NCBI GenBank assembly: GCA_045611685.1
Contig: JAZKXO010000079.1
Span: forward strand, 186,001-250,000
From: SIG701 sp045611685
Lineage (GTDB): Bacteria > Bacillota > Clostridia > Oscillospirales > CAG-272
Direction: 5' to 3'
Length of the DNA stretch: 64,000 nucleotides
Made by a program: the position numbers and the translations under genes. This document shows positions 23,135 to 28,045 of this stretch, one piece after another (position 1 is the stretch's first letter; each line of letters starts with the position of its first letter). The notes under the pieces are model-generated. The model had not been told where the DNA came from. It saw only the letters and a list, made by a program, of their open reading frames with translations, and made no database searches.

Positions 23135-24963
23135 TATTCCATTTCGGCAAATGTAAAATCTCTCAGATAGGCGGTATACACACCGTCGTGATCTGTAAAA
23201 AACGTAACCGCATATGCATTCTCCGGTACAGGATTTTCTCCGGGACCACCCGTAAACGAGGAAACCTCATCGACAAGCACCCCGTCAATCCAAATTTTTG
23301 CAGCGGTATCCTTTCCGTTTGGAGTGTACTCTACCTTTACAGTATGGTACGTTTCCGTCCAATCCTCACCCGTAAAAACCACCTTCGATTCATCTGCGAT
23401 CCGCAACAATGTGCATCCGTTTTGAATTTTGTCGTGTCTGAGAACGACAGAATATGAACACGTGCCGAATCTTACAAAAAGAAAACGAGCACATTCCGCA
23501 TCGCTCTTCCATTTGATGCTGTACTGACAGGTGAAGCCTCGGCCACTTTTTGTGCCGGCATCAATTACAAGAATCGGACGTGCGCACGTCCCGTTTGCAT
23601 GAATGCAAAGCACATTCTCCGTGGGAGCATCGGGATCTGAACCAACCGCTACATCGCCGGAATACCGAAATCCTTCTCCAAACGGCAAGGGGCCCGTCGG
23701 CATCTTTGAAAAATCATAGCGGCAATTACCGACAGGTACGATCTTTTTTGTGCGCGGAGTCGCCAAAAGTCGCTCAATCACTTCCTTCGGAGATATCGTA
23801 CCAACAAGCGGGGGCGCTTTTAGCCCAAGCGCATCGTAAATATGATTTCTCGTTGCGGCAATGACCATAGCAACGCCATTCAGATCTCCCTCCCATAAAG
23901 GAAGAGCCGCGGGCATACCCTGATTCGCACACGCTCCCACCCCGGGAGTGAAAGCATATATCCCGTCCGGTGCGCGAAGAGACAATATTTTCGCCCGCGT
24001 ATGAGCAAGAAGCGACGGCAATTGTTCATAATAGCGCGCCATCACGTTTGGATCCGGATTTTTCTGCGATCCGATAGCATTTTTGAAAAGTGCCCACGGG
24101 TTTGCGATATGGCATCCATTAGTACCCGGATAATCGGTTACGATCGTATGAGCCGTACTCTCCAAAACCTTATCGAAATACGGCATCTCATATCTATCAC
24201 TTTGAAGATAATAGTTGGAGATTTTATACGTTCCGCTCATATGATCATAATCCCTCGCAGAAGAGGCAGTAGTATGATCCAGGTACCCCGTTTCGGGATT
24301 CAGCCTATCGAAAAGCAGCATCATCATATAATCTGTGTATCCCGCACTATCAATAAGACTTTTGTGAGAAAACAGATACGATCCGGCGGAATAAACAGAA
24401 GTGTCCCACGGGAGATACACATCAAACCACGCCTTGAAATCCTCCCGTGAATGAAACTTTTTCGCCGCCAAACGCTCCTTTTCCGAAAGCAGTCGCGTAT
24501 CATTCATCTCGGGTATATGATCGTGCACACGCTCCTCCGCGGTCGGATACAGTGGTTTTTCACCAATCATTCGGAGAAGCTGCTTTGCCGCATTCGATTC
24601 GTACAGCCGTTTACTGTCATATATATTTTTGCCCCACGGCATCTCATACCAAAATCCATCCTCGGGGCTTTGATACCGCTTTACAAAATGCGAAAAGCGT
24701 TCTTTCATCTCGGGTGTGTACAGCTCTAACAGACGGGATGGTTCGAGGATGCCAAGATTTTTCAGAACACTAAGTGCTTTGGCAGTCATCTCAAGCTCAG
24801 GCAAAAAACCCATCGTCTGCTTGGCAGACGTTTTGTAGTAAAAACCACACGTATCAAAGTCGTAGAGGCCAAGCACCCACTCTATGATTCTGTCAACAAC
24901 GGCACTGCCAAAGCAGTCCTCTTCCAAGCGTTCAAGCGCTTCAAGGACTTCTTTTTTATACAT
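23134..24963 (-). CDS. Large uncharacterised protein (609 aa), alpha-helical N-terminal part and lectin-like C-terminal part
   Basis: I do not recognise the family. I chose ATG 24963 because AAAGGGGGC precedes it; there is no signal peptide, so the protein should be cytoplasmic. Residues about 1-390 are helical with regular W/Y/F-rich repeats (PEDGFWYEMPWGKN, ETGYLDHTTASSARDYDHMSGTYKISNYYL), the look of an (alpha/alpha)6 toroid as in glycoside hydrolases, polysaccharide lyases or prenyltransferase folds. Residues about 420-609 are strand-rich, ending in YHTVKVEYTPNGKDTAAKIWIDGVLVDEV, which resembles a concanavalin/LamG-like sandwich. A sugar-related role is only an inference. It is monocistronic with its own promoter. 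Confidence 0.85.
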   Translation of the reverse strand: MYKKEVLEALERLEEDCFGSAVVDRIIEWVLGLYDFDTCGFYYKTSAKQTMGFLPELEMTAKALSVLKNLGILEPSRLLELYTPEMKERFSHFVKRYQSPEDGFWYEMPWGKNIYDSKRLYESNAAKQLLRMIGEKPLYPTAEERVHDHIPEMNDTRLLSEKERLAAKKFHSREDFKAWFDVYLPWDTSVYSAGSYLFSHKSLIDSAGYTDYMMMLLFDRLNPETGYLDHTTASSARDYDHMSGTYKISNYYLQSDRYEMPYFDKVLESTAHTIVTDYPGTNGCHIANPWALFKNAIGSQKNPDPNVMARYYEQLPSLLAHTRAKILSLRAPDGIYAFTPGVGACANQGMPAALPLWEGDLNGVAMVIAATRNHIYDALGLKAPPLVGTISPKEVIERLLATPRTKKIVPVGNCRYDFSKMPTGPLPFGEGFRYSGDVAVGSDPDAPTENVLCIHANGTCARPILVIDAGTKSGRGFTCQYSIKWKSDAECARFLFVRFGTCSYSVVLRHDKIQNGCTLLRIADESKVVFTGEDWTETYHTVKVEYTPNGKDTAAKIWIDGVLVDEVSSFTGGPGENPVPENAYAVTFFTDHDGVYTAYLRDFTFAEME

Positions 24964-24983
24964 AAGATCGCCCCCTTTTGTCA

Positions 24984-25012
24984 AGTATATCATATCACGC
25001 CACCGCTTGCAA
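24984..25012 (-). promoter_or_regulatory. Promoter of the 609-residue protein gene
   Basis: On the minus strand TTGCAA (25007-25012) and TATACT (24984-24989) are spaced by 17 bp. The -35 lies within the repeat CGCTTGCAAGCG (25005-25014 core), a possible operator. Confidence 0.68.
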
Positions 25013-25119
25013 GCGTTTTTCTTTTCTAAAAATCCGTTTTTCATCAATCACTCGAATACACGCACAGCACCGAAATCACCTGCTAACCCAAAATTTACTG
25101 TTTAGACGCAACTTTTCTC

Positions 25120-25148
25120 TTGCTATATCCGTAACTTTATGGTAAAAT
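25120..25148 (+). promoter_or_regulatory. Promoter of the hemolysin-III family gene
   Basis: TTGCTA (25120-25125) and TAAAAT (25143-25148) are spaced by 17 bp. Confidence 0.6.
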
Positions 25149-25183
25149 TTCACCCGTACAAAATGCAGAAAAGAGGGCCGACT

Positions 25184-25858
25184 ATGGCACGCGAAAAGCT
25201 GAAAGACAGAAAACTACCCTCATACACCAAGGGAGAGGAAATCTTTAATATGGTCTCCCACATCGTGGGCGGTGCTTTAGGGGTAACCGCACTGACGCTG
25301 TGCGTGATCTTTGCCGCCTTGCACCGGAATATATACGGCGTGGTAGGAAGCGCGATCTACGGTGCTTCCCTCATCGTCCTGTATACCATGTCCAGCCTGT
25401 ATCACGGACTACCGACGAACAAGACCGCAAAGAAAGTCTTTCAGGTACTTGACCACTGCTCGATTTTCCTCCTCATCGCCGGGACGTACACGCCTATCAG
25501 CCTCGGCCGTCTGCGCGAATACAACCCTTTTTTAGGCTGGACGATTTTCGGTGTAGTGTGGGGCGCCGCCGCGGTCGGCATCGTATTCAACGCGATCGAC
25601 ATCAAAGCATACCGCAAATTTTCCGCTGTATGCTATCTCCTCATGGGATGGTGCGTGGTCTTCGCCTGGAATGCCACCGTCGCCGCACTCCACAAAAATG
25701 CGATCTTTCTGCTTCTTGCCGGCGGCGTATGCTACACGGTCGGCGCGTTGATCTATTATTTCTTCAAGAAAAAGAAATACGCGCACTCGATTTTTCATTT
25801 ATTCGTTCTGGTAGGAAGCATCCTGCATTTTTTCACAATCCTTTTTTACTGTGTCTGA
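25184..25858 (+). CDS. Hemolysin III family (PAQR/TrhA-like) seven-helix membrane protein
   Basis: The 224 residues form about seven hydrophobic helices. Family residues are visible: SHIVGGALG in helix 1, MSSLYHGLP (the SxxxH motif), LDHCSIFLLIAGTYTPI with the conserved aspartate-histidine, and HSIFHLFVLVGSILHF near the C-terminus with two histidines, together a likely metal site. Bacterial members are linked to membrane energetics and fluidity rather than haemolysis. I chose ATG 25184, which follows AGAGGG, over the upstream ATGs. It is monocistronic and ends close to the tRNA-Gln promoter. Confidence 0.92.
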   Translation: MAREKLKDRKLPSYTKGEEIFNMVSHIVGGALGVTALTLCVIFAALHRNIYGVVGSAIYGASLIVLYTMSSLYHGLPTNKTAKKVFQVLDHCSIFLLIAGTYTPISLGRLREYNPFLGWTIFGVVWGAAAVGIVFNAIDIKAYRKFSAVCYLLMGWCVVFAWNATVAALHKNAIFLLLAGGVCYTVGALIYYFFKKKKYAHSIFHLFVLVGSILHFFTILFYCV

Positions 25859-25878
25859 GAAAAATCTGCTCGTAAAGA

Positions 25879-25908
25879 TTGACATCACGGGCAATAATAT
25901 GGTATAAT
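25879..25908 (+). promoter_or_regulatory. Promoter of tRNA-Gln
   Basis: TTGACA (25879-25884) and TATAAT (25903-25908), both exact, with an 18-bp spacer. Confidence 0.88.
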
Positions 25909-25919
25909 ATCGATTGCGG

Positions 25920-25995
25920 TGGGATATCGCCAAGTCGGTAAGGCACAGGACTTTGACTCCTGCATTCGCTGGTTCGAGTCCAGCTATCCCAGCCA
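25920..25995 (+). tRNA. tRNA-Gln (anticodon TTG)
   Basis: Acceptor arms TGGGATA and TATCCCA pair and CCA is encoded. The anticodon stem CAGGA/TCCTG holds the loop CTTTGAC with anticodon TTG. The T-arm is CTGGTTCGAGTCCAG. Its 3' 20 bases are duplicated at 26136-26155, marking this gene as an attachment site. Confidence 0.97.
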
Positions 25996-26151
25996 AAGAA
26001 AGCCATACGGCATCTGCCGTATGGCTTTCTTTCGTTTTGATAATGACGAGGAACCACTCCGATGCGTAAGCATCGGATAAGGTTTTCGCAAAGGTGTACC
26101 GGCGGTTTGAAACGCGCAGGCGAAAACCGAGGTTCTGAGTCCAGCTATCCC
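25993..26151 (+). repeat. Copy A of a 159-bp structured direct repeat next to tRNA-Gln
   Basis: This segment recurs at 27107-27265 with about five differences. It contains, in order, the tRNA terminator hairpin (25995-26032), a hairpin CCGATGC-GTAA-GCATCGG, a long-loop stem GGTTTTCGC...GCGAAAACC, and a T-arm-like 3' end of tRNA-Gln. In copy B the last stem changes to GCGAAAGCC, which keeps pairing through a G-U, so the RNA or DNA fold may be under selection. There is no coding frame with a start site here; antisense frames are shadows. Confidence 0.85.
25995..26032 (+). terminator. Terminator of tRNA-Gln
   Basis: AAAGAAAGCCATACGGC and GCCGTATGGCTTTCTTT pair around ATCT. It begins at the final A of the tRNA CCA and is duplicated as part of the 159-bp repeat. 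Confidence 0.88.
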
Positions 26152-26155
26152 AGCC
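26136..26155 (+). repeat. Attachment-site-like duplication of the tRNA-Gln 3' end
   Basis: GAGTCCAGCTATCCCAGCCA is identical to the last 20 bases of tRNA-Gln at 25976-25995; the match extends upstream as GGTTC with one inserted T. A worn third copy (GAGTCCGGCTATCACGG) sits at 27251-27267. Such 3'-end duplications are typical of site-specific integration into tRNA genes. Confidence 0.8.
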
Positions 26156-26157
26156 AG

Positions 26158-26189
26158 AAAAAAGCACTTGCGCAAGCAAGTGCTTTTTT
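26158..26189 (+). terminator. Terminator-like hairpin directly after the att copy
   Basis: AAAAAAGCACTTG and CAAGTGCTTTTTT pair around CGCAAG, with T runs on both strands. It insulates the gene cassette from the tRNA side. Confidence 0.8.
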
Positions 26190-26193
26190 CAAC

Positions 26194-26386
26194 GAAATCC
26201 ACCGTTGGCGGAAGAAATCCACCTGCGGTGGATGAAATCGCTTCGCGATGAAATCCCGCTTCGCGGGGAGAGGAGAGCGGATTTCGTTCATCCGAAGCCG
26301 CAAGGCTTCGATTTCATCTGAGGCGGCACGCCGAAGATTTCACCCGAACGAAGTGAGGATTTCATCGTGCGCAGCACGATTTCATT
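26194..26386. repeat. Array of about eight short palindromes separated by GAAATC/GATTTC linkers
   Basis: Short stems such as TCCACC-TGC-GGTGGA, ATCGC-TTC-GCGAT, CCCGC-TTC-GCGGG, GAAGCC-GCA-AGGCTTC, GGCG-GCA-CGCC and ATCGTGC-GCA-GCACGAT follow one another. Each is joined by a GAAATC-type hexamer, whose orientation flips from GAAATC to GATTTC midway. Stem sequences differ while loops are mostly three bases (TTC, GCA or TGC). There is no coding frame and no constant repeat, so it is not CRISPR. It resembles REP-like or hairpin-hotspot arrays. Confidence 0.75.
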
Positions 26387-26425
26387 TTCTTCGGGTCTGT
26401 AGACAGATTCGAACTTGCGAAACGG

Positions 26426-26454
26426 TTGAAATGTTTACAAAATTGTGGTATAAT
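26426..26454 (+). promoter_or_regulatory. Promoter of cassette gene 1
   Basis: TTGAAA (26426-26431) and TATAAT (26449-26454) are spaced by 17 bp. The spacer (TGTTTACAAAATTGTGG) is nearly the same as that of the second cassette promoter at 27274-27302, so the two promoters are homologous. Confidence 0.75.
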
Positions 26455-26477
26455 ACAAAAAGAAAGAGGGTGAATTT

Positions 26478-26957
26478 ATGTTTCAAAACAACCTTGTAGC
26501 TATAGCTTCACAATTCTCTGATTACGCAACGCATCTTTTTGATGATAAAAATTCCTTGGAAATACGGAATCCATTTGGTAACGAAAACATCAAGTTAGAA
26601 TATGTGCCCGAAGACGAATGGACTCCCTATATTCTATATTTTTCGTTTCAACATTGGCATATGAATGACGAGGAAGATATCATCGAACATATATACGACA
26701 TCATCAATGGCAAATTGTTATCTATTGAATTTTTTAAATGTGGTAGGCGGTGTTTTGGTGGAGACATTGAAGCGAAAGAATTGCAGGACTTATCGTATGA
26801 AACCTTGGAAAACTTTTTCAGTGATTTTCCATTTGGCAAATTAAAGGATATAGCAGATTCGTTCAAAGTGCGAGGATGGAAGCCTGATGCCAATTTTGAT
26901 GCTGTATTTGATGTTGATGCCTGCGGTAAAACAACTATAAAAATCAATAATACATAG
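26478..26957 (+). CDS. Cassette gene 1: small acidic protein of unknown function (159 aa), immunity-protein-like in character
   Basis: An AGAGGGTG site precedes the ATG. The protein is acidic and soluble, without signal or helix. Notable segments are WTPYILYFSFQHWHMNDEEDIIEHIYDIINGKLLSIEFFK and RRCFGGDI, then a C-terminal SFKVRGWKPDANFDAVF. The strand-helix-strand core and acidity recall immunity proteins of polymorphic toxins, but I cannot name a family. Base use is much more AT-rich than the surrounding core genes, which suggests transfer. It lies alone between the palindrome array and the second copy of the 159-bp repeat; no toxin gene is adjacent. Confidence 0.8.
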   Translation: MFQNNLVAIASQFSDYATHLFDDKNSLEIRNPFGNENIKLEYVPEDEWTPYILYFSFQHWHMNDEEDIIEHIYDIINGKLLSIEFFKCGRRCFGGDIEAKELQDLSYETLENFFSDFPFGKLKDIADSFKVRGWKPDANFDAVFDVDACGKTTIKINNT

Positions 26958-26960
26958 ATT

Positions 26961-26982
26961 TCGTTTGCAAGCATGGCGTTGC
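26961..26982 (+). repeat. 3' tail repeat of cassette 1
   Basis: A 22-bp segment starting TCGTTTGCAAGCATGG directly after gene 1 matches a segment starting TCGTTTACAACCATGG after gene 2 (27758-27779) at 18 of 22 positions. Both are followed by runs of six or seven C. It may be a cassette boundary or transcript 3' element. Confidence 0.55.
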
Positions 26983-27106
26983 CCCCCGAAAGATAGCGGT
27001 CAAGTGCAACTCCCATCATCGCCAAGGAGTCAGTGTACCCTCTGCAAAATCGGCGCGCATCTAAATCAGCCACTAACCGCTTTTGCATCTAAATCGGCGT
27101 TACGTC
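26983..27106. other. Spacer between cassette 1 and repeat copy B, with a 14-bp direct repeat
   Basis: GCATCTAAATCAGC (27058-27071) and GCATCTAAATCGGC (27085-27098) recur 27 bases apart. I see no gene, promoter or RNA in this stretch. Confidence 0.5.
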
Positions 27107-27265
27107 CCAAAGAAAGCCATACGGCATCTGCCGTATGGCTTTCTTTCGTTTTGATAATGACGAAGAACCACTCCGATGCGTAAGCATCGGATAAGGTTTT
27201 CGCAAAGGTGTACCGGCGGTTTGAAACGCGCAGGCGAAAGCCGAGATTCTGAGTCCGGCTATCAC
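27107..27265 (+). repeat. Copy B of the 159-bp structured direct repeat
   Basis: It matches 25993-26151 with about five substitutions, all in the second half or single sites. Its tRNA-3'-end part is worn (GAGTCCGGCTATCACGG). No tRNA 5' half precedes it, so this is not a tRNA gene. Confidence 0.85.
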
Positions 27266-27273
27266 GGAAAAGA

Positions 27274-27302
27274 TTGAAACATTTACAAAGTTGTGGTAAA
27301 AT
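27274..27302 (+). promoter_or_regulatory. Promoter of cassette gene 2
   Basis: TTGAAA (27274-27279) and TAAAAT (27297-27302) are spaced by 17 bp, with the spacer CATTTACAAAGTTGTGG related to that of cassette 1. Confidence 0.72.
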
Positions 27303-27338
27303 AAATCAAAAACCAAAAAGAAGAGGAAGGATATTCTG

Positions 27339-27737
27339 TTGTTAGGAAAACAAAACAAATGGAAATCAACCATAAAAAAACTGCAAAACAATGAAATTTC
27401 TGTTCAAGATTTTGTCAATGCAAATGAAAGAAAAAAACTATATTATTCAACCCCGTTTTTCTCTCAAAAGGATGGGCAATCGCTAAATATATTACAAACC
27501 AATGATTCTGACATTTTGTATTTTCCCGCGTTCACAACAATTTCCGGATTGAAAAAGCACATGGCATCGATAGAATGCGTAAACTACATCATTATAAAGG
27601 GGGATTTAAAGAGCGTCTTGTATTCTTTGGACTCTCACCCTTTAATCAAAACTTGGGGTGTAGTTATTGATCCTCAGTCCTCGCTTTCCATCGGGCTTCC
27701 GCCGCAAATCCGCGTACAACCTAAATGCTTGCGATAA
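27339..27737 (+). CDS. Cassette gene 2: SseB-like small protein (132 aa)
   Basis: Translation probably starts at TTG 27339, 8 bases after AGGAAGG. The N-terminal 30 residues are a short basic helix region (KQNKWKSTIKKLQNNEISVQDFVNANE). The rest looks like an SseB-type domain: KLYYSTPFF, DSDILYFPAFTTISGLKKHM, YIIIKGDLKSVLYSLDS, TWGVVIDP. The SseB assignment is by pattern only. Base use is AT-rich like cassette gene 1 and unlike the flanking core genes. It shares promoter and 3' tail homology with gene 1 but not protein homology. Confidence 0.75.
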   Translation: MLGKQNKWKSTIKKLQNNEISVQDFVNANERKKLYYSTPFFSQKDGQSLNILQTNDSDILYFPAFTTISGLKKHMASIECVNYIIIKGDLKSVLYSLDSHPLIKTWGVVIDPQSSLSIGLPPQIRVQPKCLR

Positions 27738-27757
27738 AAAATTTTGATACATAAACC

Positions 27758-27779
27758 TCGTTTACAACCATGGTGTCGC
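27758..27779 (+). repeat. 3' tail repeat of cassette 2
   Basis: A segment beginning TCGTTTACAACCATGG corresponds to the tail of cassette 1 at 26961-26982. Confidence 0.55.
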
Positions 27780-27798
27780 TCTTAAAAGTCCCCCCCGC

Positions 27799-27834
27799 AA
27801 AAAATCCCACATCCGTTTTGGATGTGGGATTTTG
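27799..27834. terminator. Terminator between cassette gene 2 and the copper ATPase gene
   Basis: AAAATCCCACATCC and GGATGTGGGATTTT pair around GTTTT. Flanking A and T runs make it usable from both convergent genes. Confidence 0.88.
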
Positions 27835-27835
27835 T

Positions 27836-28045
27836 TTACCCGATAGAAAAAGCGGTATAGCCCGCTGCCTCCACCGTACTTTTGAGAAGAGCGTCGTCAA
27901 TCTCCTTCGTAAGCGTGATCTCTGCCTTTTTTGCACTGAGATCAATACGCACGTCGGCGATGCCGTCCAGTTTCAAAAGCGCCTCTCTGACACGGCCTGC
28001 ACAGTGCTCGCACGCCATTCCTTCAATGATGATCGTTTTCTTCAT
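27836..28045 (-). CDS. Possible internally initiated CopZ copper chaperone (69 aa) within the copA frame
   Basis: The last 69 codons of copA start with ATG 28045, and AAAAGGAGATTTTACT stands immediately upstream, an ideal ribosome-binding site inside the coding frame (read as KKEKGDFT). The product MKKTIIIEGMACEHCAGRV... has exactly CopZ length with the CxxC metal site. The simplest history is a copA-copZ pair that lost the copA stop codon. Free CopZ may still be made by internal initiation. This needs protein evidence. Confidence 0.45.
   Translation of the reverse strand: MKKTIIIEGMACEHCAGRVREALLKLDGIADVRIDLSAKKAEITLTKEIDDALLKSTVEAAGYTAFSIG

Noticed and set aside
23134..25047. Extending the 609-residue protein to upstream starts at 25047
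   Set aside because: The extension would read through the promoter at 24984-25012, and ATG 24963 has a good ribosome-binding site.
25799..26202. Minus-strand open frames across tRNA-Gln and the 159-bp repeat, seen again at 27089-27391
   Set aside because: They are antisense to a tRNA and its terminator, repeat because the DNA repeats, and have no ribosome-binding site. They are chance frames.
26194..26386. CRISPR array
   Set aside because: There is no constant repeat of 23-40 bases and no spacer of even length; the units are different short palindromes. No cas genes are in the window.
27107..27267. Second tRNA-Gln gene
   Set aside because: Only a worn T-arm and acceptor 3' side are present; the D-arm, anticodon arm and 5' acceptor strand are absent.
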